A stretch of DNA of 64,000 nucleotides, from contig MKWL01000003.1 in assembly GCA_001899305.1 (NCBI GenBank), forward strand, positions 25,580 through 89,579, written 5' to 3'. Each line of letters begins with the position of its first letter. Positions within the stretch are counted from its first letter, which is position 1. Positions 18,746-28,211 of the stretch are shown here, piece by piece. The notes under the pieces were generated by a model. The model was not told the DNA's origin. It searched no databases and saw only the letters and a list, made by a program, of their open reading frames with translations. The position numbers and the translations under genes were made by a program. This DNA is from Thiobacillus sp. 0-1251 (GTDB taxonomy: Bacteria > Pseudomonadota > Gammaproteobacteria > Burkholderiales > Thiobacillaceae).

Positions 18746-21079
18746 TCAATCCGCCTGATCCTCGTAGGCCAACAGACGCAAGGCATTGATCACCACGACG
18801 ATGGTCGATCCCTCATGGATCAGTACCGCCAAACCAATCCCGGCCCAGCCGAACAGGGTGGCGGGAATCAGCAGCGCCACCACGCCCAGCGAGACGAACA
18901 GGTTCTGCCGGATGATGCGCCGCGATGCGCGGCTCAGGGCCACGGCGAAGGGCAGCCTGGAGAGATCGTCGGCCATCAGCGCCACGTCTGCGGTTTCCAG
19001 CGCCACGTCGGTGCCGGCGCCGCCCATGGCGATGCCGACCGTGGCGCGTGCCATGGCCGGGGCGTCGTTGACCCCGTCGCCGACCATGGCTACCCGCCCG
19101 TAGCGCTGCCCGAGTTCCTCCATGGCCGTGACCTTGTCTTCCGGCAGCAGTCCTGCGTGCACTTCGTCCAGACCCACCGCATCGGCGATGGCCCGGCCTA
19201 CGCTTTCGTTGTCACCGGTGAGCATGATGGTCTTGCGGACGCCGATCCGGTGCAGGCGCGCCAGGACCTCGCGCACGCCTGGGCGCGGCGTGTCGGCCAA
19301 GGCTACGATGCCGAGGAACTGACCGTCGGCCTGGATTAGCATGATGGTTTTGCCTTTGGTGCCGAGACGTTCGACATGCTGAAGAATCACCCCGGGGATG
19401 GGTTCTCCGTCGAACAACCCGGCGTTGCCGACGATCACCTTTTTTCCGTCGAATTCGGCGCGTAATCCTTTTCCGGTCACGGCTTCGACCTCGCCGGCTT
19501 CGCCCCAACTCAAACCCCGCCGCTTCGCCTCCGTCACCACCGCCTGCGCCAGCGGATGGGCGCTGCGGCTTTCCACGGCGGCGGCGATTTTCAGCAATTC
19601 ATCCGCGCTCCCGCTGACGGCGACGACGTCGGTCACCTTGGGCTTGCCGATGGTCAAGGTGCCGGTCTTGTCGAAGGCGACGGCCGTCAGCACGCCGAGA
19701 TTTTCCAGATGGGCGCCGCCCTTGATCAGCACGCCGCCGGCCGCGGCGCGGGCGATGCCGGACAGCACCGCCGACGGGGTGGCGATGGCCAGCGCGCAGG
19801 GGGACGCCGCCACCAGCACCGCCATGGCGCGGTAAAACGATTCGGCGAAGGGGAAGCCGAACAGCGGCGGCAGCACGATGAGCAGCGCGGCGCCCGCCAG
19901 CACCAATGGCACGAAGATGCGCTCGAAGCGGTCGGTGAAGCGCTGGGTGGGGGATTTCTGCGTCTGCGCCTCGGCCACCATCGTGACCATGCGCGCCAGC
20001 GTGCTCTCGCGCGCCAGTCGGGTCACCTCGACCACAAGCGCACCCTCGCCGTTGACCGTGCCGGCGAACACCTTGTCGCCCGGCTGCTTGTCCACCGGCA
20101 TGGATTCGCCGGTGACCGGGGACTGGTCCACCGCCGAGTTGCCCGAGGCCACCTGGCCGTCGGCGGGAATGCGCTGCCCGGGTTTGACGACTACCCGGTC
20201 GCCACGCAGCAGCGCTTCGACCCGCACTTCGGCCTCCGCACCGTCCCGCTGCACGATGGCGGTCTTGGGCGCGAGCTTCGCCAGTGCCTCGATGGCCTTG
20301 CGGGCACGGTCCATGGCCATGTGCTCCAAGGCGTGCCCCAGACTGAACAGGAACAGCAGCAGCGCGCCTTCTTCCCAGGCACCGAGCGCCGCCGCTCCGG
20401 CTGCCGCGACGATCATCAGGATGTCGATATCGAAGCTGCGGCTCTTCATGCTCTGCCAGGCGTCGCGCAGGGTGTAGAAGCCGCCCGCCGCGTAGGCACC
20501 CAGCAACAGCCCGAGCGAGAGCGTGTGCGGTGCACCGGCGAGACCCGTGAGCCAGCCGGCCAGCAACAACAGGCCGGCTACGCAGCTGAAGATCAGCTCG
20601 CGATGCTCGACGAACCAACCGGCCTCATGGCCTGTCTCCTCCAGCACGGCATAGCCGAGCGCCTGGATGCGCCGGACGATCGCCGGGCGCGCAATTTTCT
20701 CGCTGTCGAATTCCAGCCGCAGGCGTTCGGCGGCGTAGCTCACCGAAGCCTCCAGCACGCCGTCCGTGCGTTGCAAGGCATGCTCGATCACGACAGCGCA
20801 GGTGGGGCAATCCATGCCGTCGATGCGCAGGCTCTCGTGGCGAAACCGGTCACTGATCTTCGCGCCGGACGCCTGCGCCAGTTCGCGTACCCGACCCACG
20901 CTGAACTGCTGCGGGTCGTAGTGCAGGCACAGGCGGGCGCCGCCGTCTTCATGGACCAAGTGTACTTTTTCCAGGCCCTCGGCTTGCAGTAAATTGGTCA
21001 GCCGCCCCACGCAGGCGTCGCGCTCGTCAGGAATTTCCGGCAAGACCAGGGACAGCTCCAGTTCAAGTTTTTCGGCCAT
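18746..21079 (-). CDS. PIB-4-type heavy-metal P-type ATPase (CzcP/CoaT-like)
   Basis: The 777-residue ATPase has two N-terminal soluble parts, the second an HMA domain with GMDCPTC. It also has the TGES loop (VTGESMPVD), the membrane motif SPC at 426-428, the phosphorylated Asp 470 in DKTGT, and the hinge GDGVNDAPA. The last membrane region contains HEGST. SPC together with HEGxT defines the PIB-4 class, which exports Co, Zn, Fe and related divalent ions. ATG 21079 is chosen for its GAGGAG site. It reads leftwards, downstream of the Czc-type pump genes, as CzcP accompanies CzcCBA elsewhere. Confidence 0.9.
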   Translation of the reverse strand: MAEKLELELSLVLPEIPDERDACVGRLTNLLQAEGLEKVHLVHEDGGARLCLHYDPQQFSVGRVRELAQASGAKISDRFRHESLRIDGMDCPTCAVVIEHALQRTDGVLEASVSYAAERLRLEFDSEKIARPAIVRRIQALGYAVLEETGHEAGWFVEHRELIFSCVAGLLLLAGWLTGLAGAPHTLSLGLLLGAYAAGGFYTLRDAWQSMKSRSFDIDILMIVAAAGAAALGAWEEGALLLFLFSLGHALEHMAMDRARKAIEALAKLAPKTAIVQRDGAEAEVRVEALLRGDRVVVKPGQRIPADGQVASGNSAVDQSPVTGESMPVDKQPGDKVFAGTVNGEGALVVEVTRLARESTLARMVTMVAEAQTQKSPTQRFTDRFERIFVPLVLAGAALLIVLPPLFGFPFAESFYRAMAVLVAASPCALAIATPSAVLSGIARAAAGGVLIKGGAHLENLGVLTAVAFDKTGTLTIGKPKVTDVVAVSGSADELLKIAAAVESRSAHPLAQAVVTEAKRRGLSWGEAGEVEAVTGKGLRAEFDGKKVIVGNAGLFDGEPIPGVILQHVERLGTKGKTIMLIQADGQFLGIVALADTPRPGVREVLARLHRIGVRKTIMLTGDNESVGRAIADAVGLDEVHAGLLPEDKVTAMEELGQRYGRVAMVGDGVNDAPAMARATVGIAMGGAGTDVALETADVALMADDLSRLPFAVALSRASRRIIRQNLFVSLGVVALLIPATLFGWAGIGLAVLIHEGSTIVVVINALRLLAYEDQAD

Positions 21080-21128
21080 GTCGCCGCTCCTCAAGAATCA
21101 AACGATCCACAGCGGGATATGTGCTGCG

Positions 21129-21433
21129 TTACTGCCGGAGTTTGCCGCACTGGCCGCAGAACCTGGCATCGGCTGCGAGTTCCGCGCCGCAACCGGAACA
21201 TTCGGCGGCCGCCAGGGAAGCGCCGCATTGCCGGCAGAAGCGCGCATCGTTCGCATTGGCGCTGCCGCACTTTGGGCAGGGATTGCCCGCATTGCCGCCG
21301 CCTGGGCCTGTGCCCTGCGGATAGCCTGGATCACCCCCAAAGCCCCCATGCCTGGAACCGCCGTGATGGCCGCCCGGTAGCCGCCGTGATGGCCTCCTAT
21401 CAAATTACCGAGCATGCGTTCAAGGAATCCCAT
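21129..21433 (-). pseudogene. Double zinc-ribbon protein gene, frameshifted by a 23-bp duplication
   Basis: The first 13 codons (MGFLERMLGNLIG) and the rest of the gene are in different frames. The second part, ending at TAA 21131-21129, is Gly/His-rich and then has two zinc ribbons: CPKCGSANANDARFCRQCG and CSGCGAELAADARFCGQCG. Between them a 14-base block occurs twice (plus-strand 21358-21371 and 21381-21394), a 23-base tandem duplication. Removing one copy restores one 93-codon frame through GGHHGGSRHGG. As it stands the ribbons are out of frame with the start. The function is unknown; zinc binding is expected from the cysteines. Confidence 0.75.
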
Positions 21434-21531
21434 GATTTACTCCTTCATTAGTTGATTGAGATAGAAATTCGATATCGCTTTCCGGGTTCAGGACGTGGGC
21501 ACAGGCCATGACCGGAAACCAGGTTCGCTCA

Positions 21532-21870
21532 TTACATTGCCGCGACAGGGATTGCCCTGACAACGTCGATCACGAATATCCACCCCGGATCGGCCTGGCC
21601 AGTGCGGGCGGTGCGCGCGATGATGCCCACCAGTTCGTCCACCTGATGGTCTTCACAGATCAGTTCCAGCTTGGATTCGTAAATGACCTCTTCGGCCAGT
21701 TCGATGGAGTAGTGCTGCTCCCTTGCGTCCACCGCCTTCAGCAGGCTTTGCACCGGGATGACGGTAAGATTGCGGCAACCGGCGTTCGCATTGCATAGCC
21801 CCGAGTCCTTGAGGGCGCGAATCACGTCGCCGATACGGTGGTTGTGGACGTAGGCCTTGATTTCTTTCAT
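21532..21870 (-). CDS. PII-like signalling protein linked to metal efflux (PII-NG type)
   Basis: The 112-residue protein has the GlnB fold: MKEIKAYVHNHRIGDVIRAL at the N-terminus, a shortened T-loop region, and a C-terminal ELVGIIARTARTGQADPGWI that matches the B-loop and C-loop of PII proteins. The usual uridylylated Tyr region is not conserved. Cys residues near 25 and 32 and the divergent T-loop fit the PII-NG group, described as encoded beside CusA/CzcA pumps. It follows the RND pump gene closely on the same strand (56 bases) and might sense nucleotides or metal; this is not shown. Confidence 0.82.
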   Translation of the reverse strand: MKEIKAYVHNHRIGDVIRALKDSGLCNANAGCRNLTVIPVQSLLKAVDAREQHYSIELAEEVIYESKLELICEDHQVDELVGIIARTARTGQADPGWIFVIDVVRAIPVAAM

Positions 21871-21926
21871 GCGTTTTCTCCTGTCTGATGATTGCGTGCG
21901 GCCTCTTCAGGCCGCACGTTTCCGGT

Positions 21927-24900
21927 TTACTTTGCTTGTTTGCGTTCGCGGCGTTGTTCCACCCATTCGTACATCAACGGCAGCAACAGCAGGGTCAGCG
22001 CGGTCGAGGTGAACAGCCCGCCCACCACCACCGTCGCCAGCGGCCGCTGGGTCTCCGCGCCGACGCCGCTGGACAGCAGCATCGGCACCAGGCCGAAGAT
22101 GGCGATGGAGGCTGTCATCAGCACCGGCCGCAGACGCAGTGCGGCGCCTTGCTTGACAGCTTCTCTGATTGAGAGTCCCTGTCGTCGCTGGTCGTTGAGG
22201 AAGGACACCAGCACGATGCCGTTCAGCATCGCCACCCCGAACACCGCGATGAAGCCGATCGCCGAGGGCACCGACAAGTACTGCCCGGTGACGAACAGCC
22301 CGATCACACCGCCGATGGTGGCGAACGGCACGTTGGCGATGATGAGCGTGGCGTAGGTGAGCGAATTGAACGCGGTGTAGAGCAGGATGAAGATCAGCCC
22401 GATGGTAAGCGGCACGATCACGGCCAGTTTGGCCATGGCGCGCTGCTGGTTCTCGAAGGCGCCGCCCCACTCGACCCAGTAGCCGGCCGGCATCTTCACT
22501 TCGCGTTGGATGCGCGCCTGCGCCTCCTTCACGAAGCTGTCCACGTCGCGTCCTTTGACGTCCATCTGGATCACGGCATAGCGTTGCAACTGCTCGCGCC
22601 GCACGAAGGAATAGCCTTCGTCCAGTTCCACCGTGGCCACTGCGGACAACGGCACCAGCGCGCCCGCGCGGGTGCGGATCGGGATGTTGCCGATGGCTTC
22701 CACGCTGTTGCGGAAATCGGGCGCGAGCCAGACCTGGATGTCGAAGCGCTTGACGCCGTCGATCAGGGTGGACACGGCCTTGCCGCCGATGCCGGCCTGC
22801 ACCACCTCCAGGATGTCGTCGGCGTTGAGCCCCAGGCGCGCCGCCGCTTCGCGGTTGACCTTTATCACCATCTGCGGCTTGCCCTTGTTGGCTTCCAGCG
22901 CCAAATCGGCCACGCCGGGCACTTTTTCCAGGGTGGATTTGAGCTCGGCGGACAGCCGGTCCAGCGTGGCCAGGTCCTCGCCATAGAGTTTCAGCGCCAG
23001 CGTGGCGCGCACCCCGGAAATGAGCTCCTCGACGCGCATCTGGATCGGCTGCGTGGCGGCGATGACGGCGGTCGGCACCCGCTTCTCCAGCGCTGCCTGC
23101 ATCTCCTGCGTCAACTCGGGAAAGGAAATCGGCTCAGGCCATTGCTCGCGCGGCTTGAGGTCGACCAGGATTTCCATGTAGTTGACGTCTGCAGTTTCGC
23201 CTTTCTCCGCGCGCCCGATCATGGCGACGGCCGATTTCACCTCCGGGAAACGCTTGAGCGCGGTTTCGATACCTTCGGAGATGCGGATCGACTCGTCCAG
23301 CGAGGTGGACGGGATACTGGTGACGCGGAACATGATGCCGCCTTCCTGCAGGGTTGGCATGAACTCCTTGCCGAGGAAGGGAAACAGCGCGAACGTTCCG
23401 ATCAACAGGGCTGCCGCGCCGCCAATGACCTTGCGCTTATTCTCCAGCGCCCAGTCCAGCAGCGGGAGATAAAGCTGCTTGGCCCAGCGCACCACGAAGG
23501 TGTCCTTCTCCTCCTTGGGCTTGAGGATCAGCGAACTGAGAACAGGCACCAAAGTCATGGTGAGCACCAGCGAGCCGATCATGGCGAAGGTGATGGTGAG
23601 CGCCATGGGTTTGAACAGCTTGCCCTCCAGCCCGGTCAAGGAAAACAGCGGCAGGAACACCACGATGATGATGAGGATGGCGAAGGCGGTGGGGTTGATC
23701 ACTTCGCGCGCCGCTTCCAGGATCACGTGGGTCTTGTTGACCGTCTGCCCGACCTTGTGGGAGAGCAGGCGGAAGCCGTTTTCCACCATCACCACGGCGC
23801 CGTCCACCATCATGCCGATGCCCACCGCCAGCCCGGCGAGCGACATCAGGTTGGCCGACAGCCCCCATTGCTGCATCAGGATGAAGCTGATCAGCATCGC
23901 CAGCGGCAGCGCCAGGATCACCACGATCGCGGAGCGCACCTCGCCCAGGAACAGGAACAGGATGATCGCCACCAGGATGGAGCCTTCGACGAGGGCGCTC
24001 TCGGCGGTCTTGACCGCCTTCTCCACCAGTTCGGTGCGGTCGTAGATCGGATTGATCGTCACCCCCGCGGGCAGGGCCTGCTGCACGGTCTTGAGTTTCT
24101 CTTTGACAGCGTCCACCACGTTCTTGGCGTTCTCGCCGATGCGCTGCAGGGCCATGCCGAGCACGACTTCACCACCATCCTTGGTGACCGCGCCACTGCG
24201 CAATGAAGGCGCTTCCTTGACCTCGGCCACGTCGCGCACATAGACGGGCGTGCCTTCCCTTTCGGCAACGACGATGCTGCCGATGTCCTGGGTGTTGGCC
24301 ACCAGACCCAGTCCGCGCACCAGATACTGCTCCTGGCCCAGGTCGACGTATTGCCCGCCCACCTGACGGTTGTTGGCGGTCAGGGACTCCATCACTTCCT
24401 TGAAGGTCAGCCCGTACTTGATCAGCCGTCGCGGATCGATCAGCACCTGGTACTGCTTCTCGTCGCCGCCCCAGGACGTCACATCGTCCACCCCGGGCGC
24501 GGTGCGCAGCACCAGCCGCACGCTCCAGTCCTGCAGGGTGCGCAGGTCCATCCCGGAAAGTTTCTTGTCGGCCGATTCGACGGTGTACCAGAACACCTGG
24601 CCCAGGCCGGAACTGTTGGCGCCCAGCACCGGTTCGCCGTAGCCTTCCGGGATGCGGCCCTTGGCTTCCTGCAGCTTCTCGCTTACCAGACGGCGGGCGA
24701 AATAGATGTCCACGTCGTCCTTGAAATACACGCTGACATAGGACAACCCGAACAGCGACACCGAGCGGATTTCCTCCACCCCCGGCAGACCGGCCATCAC
24801 GCCTTCCACCGGAAAGGTGAGCAGCTTCTCCACATCCTCGGCCGCCAGCCCAGGCGCCTCCGTGTAGATGTTCACCTGCACCGGCGTCACGTCGGGGAAG

Positions 24901-25013
24901 GCGTCCACCGGCACTTCGCGCCAGGCCTTCACGCCCAGCATCACCACCAGCAGAAAGGCCACCAGCACCAGTACCTTGTAGCGCAGGGAGAGATCGACAA
25001 TTTTGTTCAACAT
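21927..25013 (-). CDS. czcA: CzcA-type heavy-metal RND efflux pump
   Basis: The 1028-residue inner-membrane pump exports metal ions from periplasm or cytoplasm through a tripartite channel, driven by protons. It has the N-terminal VDLSLRYKVLVLVAFLLV segment, large periplasmic loops after membrane helices 1 and 7, and the membrane helix 4 stretch GIGMMVDGAVVMVENG with the acidic residues of heavy-metal RND proteins. This differs from the CusA-like helix of the second pump in the window. The substrate (Zn/Co/Cd or other divalent ion) is inferred from the neighbours, not proven. It is the last gene of a left-reading czcI-like, czcC, czcB, czcA unit. Confidence 0.9.
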   Translation of the reverse strand: MLNKIVDLSLRYKVLVLVAFLLVVMLGVKAWREVPVDAFPDVTPVQVNIYTEAPGLAAEDVEKLLTFPVEGVMAGLPGVEEIRSVSLFGLSYVSVYFKDDVDIYFARRLVSEKLQEAKGRIPEGYGEPVLGANSSGLGQVFWYTVESADKKLSGMDLRTLQDWSVRLVLRTAPGVDDVTSWGGDEKQYQVLIDPRRLIKYGLTFKEVMESLTANNRQVGGQYVDLGQEQYLVRGLGLVANTQDIGSIVVAEREGTPVYVRDVAEVKEAPSLRSGAVTKDGGEVVLGMALQRIGENAKNVVDAVKEKLKTVQQALPAGVTINPIYDRTELVEKAVKTAESALVEGSILVAIILFLFLGEVRSAIVVILALPLAMLISFILMQQWGLSANLMSLAGLAVGIGMMVDGAVVMVENGFRLLSHKVGQTVNKTHVILEAAREVINPTAFAILIIIVVFLPLFSLTGLEGKLFKPMALTITFAMIGSLVLTMTLVPVLSSLILKPKEEKDTFVVRWAKQLYLPLLDWALENKRKVIGGAAALLIGTFALFPFLGKEFMPTLQEGGIMFRVTSIPSTSLDESIRISEGIETALKRFPEVKSAVAMIGRAEKGETADVNYMEILVDLKPREQWPEPISFPELTQEMQAALEKRVPTAVIAATQPIQMRVEELISGVRATLALKLYGEDLATLDRLSAELKSTLEKVPGVADLALEANKGKPQMVIKVNREAAARLGLNADDILEVVQAGIGGKAVSTLIDGVKRFDIQVWLAPDFRNSVEAIGNIPIRTRAGALVPLSAVATVELDEGYSFVRREQLQRYAVIQMDVKGRDVDSFVKEAQARIQREVKMPAGYWVEWGGAFENQQRAMAKLAVIVPLTIGLIFILLYTAFNSLTYATLIIANVPFATIGGVIGLFVTGQYLSVPSAIGFIAVFGVAMLNGIVLVSFLNDQRRQGLSIREAVKQGAALRLRPVLMTASIAIFGLVPMLLSSGVGAETQRPLATVVVGGLFTSTALTLLLLPLMYEWVEQRRERKQAK

Positions 25014-25023
25014 GGCCGCCCCC

Positions 25024-26253
25024 TCAATCCGCGTCGCCGATTTGCGACTTGAGCAGACGGGCTTTGAGCGCGTAGGCGCCGCTGGTCACGACCGACTCGC
25101 CAGCCGCGACACCGGACCTGATTACGATCCGGCCCTGGATGCGCTCGCCAACTTCCACTGCGCGCGGCACGAAGCCGCCATTTTCGGCCACGAATACGGT
25201 CGGCTGGCCTTGCACCAGCAGCACCGCATCCTCCGGCAGCAGCAGCGCTTTCGCGCCCGAGCCGGTCTGGATCGCGGCCGTCGCGAACATTTCAGGCTTG
25301 AGGCGGCCGTCAGGATTCGGTACCTCCACCCGTGCCTTCACGGTGCGGCTGTCCTTGTCCACCACGCTGCTGATATAGGTGAGGCGGCCTTTGAATACCT
25401 CGCCCGGATAGGCTGATACGGTGACGCTCGCCTGCATGCCCGGCCTGATCTTGGCCAGATCTTTCTCGAACAGGTCGGCCTCGATCCACAGCGTGGAAAG
25501 GTCGGCCACGGTAAACAGCGACTGGTCGGGCGGGGCGAGTTCGCCGAGTACCGCTTTCTTCTCGATGATCGTGCCGGCGAAGGGCGCGGTAAGCGGGAAG
25601 ACGGAACCGGAGAGGTTTTCCGGGTTGACGCCCATCATGCGCAGCCTGTCGGCGGCGGCACGCAATGCGGCCCGTGCTTTTTCGTGCTCGGCGCGGGCGC
25701 GCAGATAGTCCTTCTCGGGGATGATGCTGTCGGCATTCAGCCGCTGGGCGCGCGCGAAGCCGGCCTGCGCCACCGCCGCCTCGCTCGCCGCCTGCAGATA
25801 GGCCGAGCGCGCCTCGCCCAAATCGATGCTGTCGAGCATCGCCAGTGCCTGGCCCGGTTTCACCCGGTTGCCCAGGCTGGCATTCACCTTGATGATGCGA
25901 CCCGGCACCCGCGGGGCAACACGAGCAAGCCTGTCCTGGTTGGCCTGGATGGTGGCGGTGACCACGATCTGGTCGGCCTTTTCCTGGAGCTCCAGTTTCT
26001 GTACCTTGATGCCCGCTTGATGGATCTCCGCGTCACTCAGATCGAGCAGTTTCCCGGCGGATTTTTCTCCCGGTTTTTCTGACGGGGATTCTTGCGCGCC
26101 CTGGTTTGCGGGTTCCGTTTTTCCGGAGACGTTTTTCTCCGGTGCCGGTTTGTCGCCGCACCCTGCAAGTAAAGTTGCCGACAGGCTGCCGGCCAGGAGC
26201 AGCGATGCCAGTTGTTTCAGGCCGCGTCTTTGTTGGCTGTGTGAGTTTTCCAT
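25024..26253 (-). CDS. czcB: CzcB-type membrane fusion protein (lipoprotein)
   Basis: The 409-residue periplasmic adaptor links the RND pump to the outer-membrane channel. It has a signal peptide with a lipobox (LSATLLAGC), a low-complexity linker, a beta-barrel/lipoyl part (RVAPRVPGRIIKVNASLGNR), a helical hairpin (about residues 160-230), and the matching second lipoyl half (APFAGTIIEKKAVLGELAPP). The ATG at 26253 is chosen because it opens the lipoprotein signal and has AGGAA upstream; the frame continues further upstream without a plausible signal. It lies between czcC and czcA on the same strand. Confidence 0.9.
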   Translation of the reverse strand: MENSHSQQRRGLKQLASLLLAGSLSATLLAGCGDKPAPEKNVSGKTEPANQGAQESPSEKPGEKSAGKLLDLSDAEIHQAGIKVQKLELQEKADQIVVTATIQANQDRLARVAPRVPGRIIKVNASLGNRVKPGQALAMLDSIDLGEARSAYLQAASEAAVAQAGFARAQRLNADSIIPEKDYLRARAEHEKARAALRAAADRLRMMGVNPENLSGSVFPLTAPFAGTIIEKKAVLGELAPPDQSLFTVADLSTLWIEADLFEKDLAKIRPGMQASVTVSAYPGEVFKGRLTYISSVVDKDSRTVKARVEVPNPDGRLKPEMFATAAIQTGSGAKALLLPEDAVLLVQGQPTVFVAENGGFVPRAVEVGERIQGRIVIRSGVAAGESVVTSGAYALKARLLKSQIGDAD

Positions 26254-26285
26254 GTCATGAGTTCCTGAATTCTTGAATGTCTTGT

Positions 26286-27596
26286 TCAGCGCGTGGCGGG
26301 CGTGGACTGCCAGCCCGCCGCCGCCTCCAGCGCCACTTGGGTCAGGCGCAAGTCGGTGCGGGCGTCGAGCAGGTCGCGCTGCCCGTCCAGCACCTGGCGG
26401 TTGACCAGTAACAGTTGCAGCAGGCCGATTTCGCCTGCGCGAAAGGAAATGGCGGAGAGACGCCGGTTTTCCTGCAGGCTGGGCAGCACCGATTCCTTGA
26501 GCCGATCTACCCGTACTTTGAGGTTGGTGAATCGTTCCCACAGGGCGATTACCTGGGCGCGCACGTCGCGGTTCGTGGCTTCGCGCTCGATCCGGGTCTG
26601 GGTGAGTTCCGTGGTCGCCCGCCCGATGCCGCCCGCGTTCCGGCGGAACAGGGGAAGCGGCAGGGAAGCACTCAAGCCGACGATCTTTTCGCGGGCATCG
26701 AATGGCCCCTCCCGCCCGGTGCTGAGTCCAACCGTGACGTCCGGGTAGCGTGTCGCGCGCTCAAGGTCGAGGCGGCTCTTCGCCGCCTGTTCCCGATGGC
26801 CTAGCGCCTGCAGGACGGGCCGGCCTGCAGCAGCGTTCAGCAGGTCTTCCAGGGAGTAGGGGACGGCGGCCGGATCAAGGGCGCCCTGTACCTGCGGCAG
26901 CTCATCAGGTGGCAGTTGCAGCAAAGCGGCCAGCTCCGCGCGCGCCTGGACGAGTTGCTCATGCAGCAGCGCCACTTGGTTGCGCGCCCGTTCCGCTTCC
27001 ACGCGGGCGAGGTTGCCGTCGAGCCGGCTGTCCTCTCCCGCTGCGACCCGCTTGCCGACGGCTTTGGCGGCGTCTTCGATGAGGTTGAGCGTCGACTCCT
27101 CGGTCTGGATGCGCGACTGCAGGCTCAGCACCCGCACGAAACGACTCTCCACTTCGGCGCGCACCTGCCGCCGGGTTTCCGCGATCACCTGCCGGGTCGC
27201 GGCCAGCGATTGCTCGGCTGCGGCCCGCCGGTCGCCTTGCTGGCCCGCGATTTCGAAGGTCTGGGCGAGCCCTACGTTCCACTCGCGGTTGACTTGGGTG
27301 GGATTCGAAACCTGCGGGACTTCCTTGCGGCGCCGCTCCACGGAGACCTGCGGGTTGTTCCACAGCGGCGCGCGCGCATCGCGCAGCTCGCCTTCTGCTG
27401 CGGGGATGGCGGCCTGGGCCGCGCGCAGCGTCGGGTTGGCCTCCTCGGCGCGCTGCCACGCACCCTCCAGGGTCAATGCCGCGGGGTCTGCAAACGCGAC
27501 GGGGGACAATAAAAACCAGACCAACGATGCCGCGGCTGCACGGCACACCGGCCGCAACCCGCTCCGGGCGTTGCGGCATAAAAATGAAAACCTCAT
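26286..27596 (-). CDS. czcC: CzcC-type outer-membrane channel protein
   Basis: The 436-residue protein is a TolC-family outer-membrane factor with a signal peptide ending near VAFA. Two long coiled-coil repeats follow (about residues 40-220 and 250-430), with typical pieces ANPTLRAAQAAIPAAEGELR and RAGEIGLLQLLLVNRQVLDG. ATG 27596 is used because AAGGA lies 6 bases upstream. It forms the exit duct for the CzcBA pump encoded downstream. The gene order czcC-czcB-czcA is the standard one. Confidence 0.9.
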   Translation of the reverse strand: MRFSFLCRNARSGLRPVCRAAAASLVWFLLSPVAFADPAALTLEGAWQRAEEANPTLRAAQAAIPAAEGELRDARAPLWNNPQVSVERRRKEVPQVSNPTQVNREWNVGLAQTFEIAGQQGDRRAAAEQSLAATRQVIAETRRQVRAEVESRFVRVLSLQSRIQTEESTLNLIEDAAKAVGKRVAAGEDSRLDGNLARVEAERARNQVALLHEQLVQARAELAALLQLPPDELPQVQGALDPAAVPYSLEDLLNAAAGRPVLQALGHREQAAKSRLDLERATRYPDVTVGLSTGREGPFDAREKIVGLSASLPLPLFRRNAGGIGRATTELTQTRIEREATNRDVRAQVIALWERFTNLKVRVDRLKESVLPSLQENRRLSAISFRAGEIGLLQLLLVNRQVLDGQRDLLDARTDLRLTQVALEAAAGWQSTPATR

Positions 27597-27678
27597 GCTC
27601 ATTCCTTTCCAAGGCGAACACGACACCCAGCCGAAGGCGGATGCGTCTTCGCAACACAAAAATCAATGCGTTTGGAAA

Positions 27679-28038
27679 CTAGGAGATGAGTCGCGGCGGC
27701 CGGAAAAGGCCTTCGTGGGCAGGTTCGGGAATGAACCGGGAGTTGTGGGAGGAGTAGCCTTCGACGGGCTCTGAAGACAAGCTTGGCGCCTGGCCGAACA
27801 GCCCGAGGAAATGCCCCGCTTCGTGGCACCAGTGGGTGCATGCCGCCTTGGCTTTAGGCGACTCGCCTTGACCATGGCCCGCTTGTAGGGAGGGCTGCAC
27901 CAGGCCTGCCGGGCTGCTTTGCTGGCCGGCGAAAAACGCATCGGCCACAGCCTCGCGGTTGAACGTCCAGCCGCCCGCATTGATCAGCAGGGTGACCAGC
28001 AGGAAAACCAGGAGTCGGCGTGTGGCTGCGGAATGCAT
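27679..28038 (-). CDS. Small periplasmic CzcI-like protein
   Basis: The 119-residue protein has a signal or anchor (RRLLVFLLVTLLINAGGWTF) and a His/Cys motif CTHWCHEAGHFLG that could bind metal. The C-terminus ends in LFRPPRLIS. It directly precedes czcC, the position of CzcI, a small regulatory periplasmic protein of czc operons. The protein before cusC in this window (46982-47332) occupies the same place and also ends with an RPP motif. The CzcI assignment rests on position, size and these motifs, not on clear full-length similarity. Confidence 0.6.
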   Translation of the reverse strand: MHSAATRRLLVFLLVTLLINAGGWTFNREAVADAFFAGQQSSPAGLVQPSLQAGHGQGESPKAKAACTHWCHEAGHFLGLFGQAPSLSSEPVEGYSSHNSRFIPEPAHEGLFRPPRLIS

Positions 28039-28211
28039 GTTGCTATCTTATCTGCTTGTGTTCTTTGTGTGGCTGTTTTCTTGATTGCCCATCGTGCCGT
28101 AGGGGAATAGGTTGGCACGCTTATGGCATGTTCGTTTTGGCAAGTGATGCGCGATCCGAATGAGGTGGGACCAAACTCTTCAACACCCGGACCGCCCAAA
28201 GGCGCCCTGGC

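Noticed and set aside
21098-21433. 111-residue protein read straight through from MGFLERML
   Set aside because: After residue 18 it becomes an Ala/Pro-rich sequence of no family, while the zinc ribbons lie in the other frame. The 23-bp duplication explains it as a frameshift.
22506-24206. 566-codon open frame opposite czcA
   Set aside because: It is His/Gln/Arg/Asp-rich without domain features and mirrors the high-GC codon pattern of czcA. The same applies to the long antisense frames at 19556-20992 and 42190-44499.
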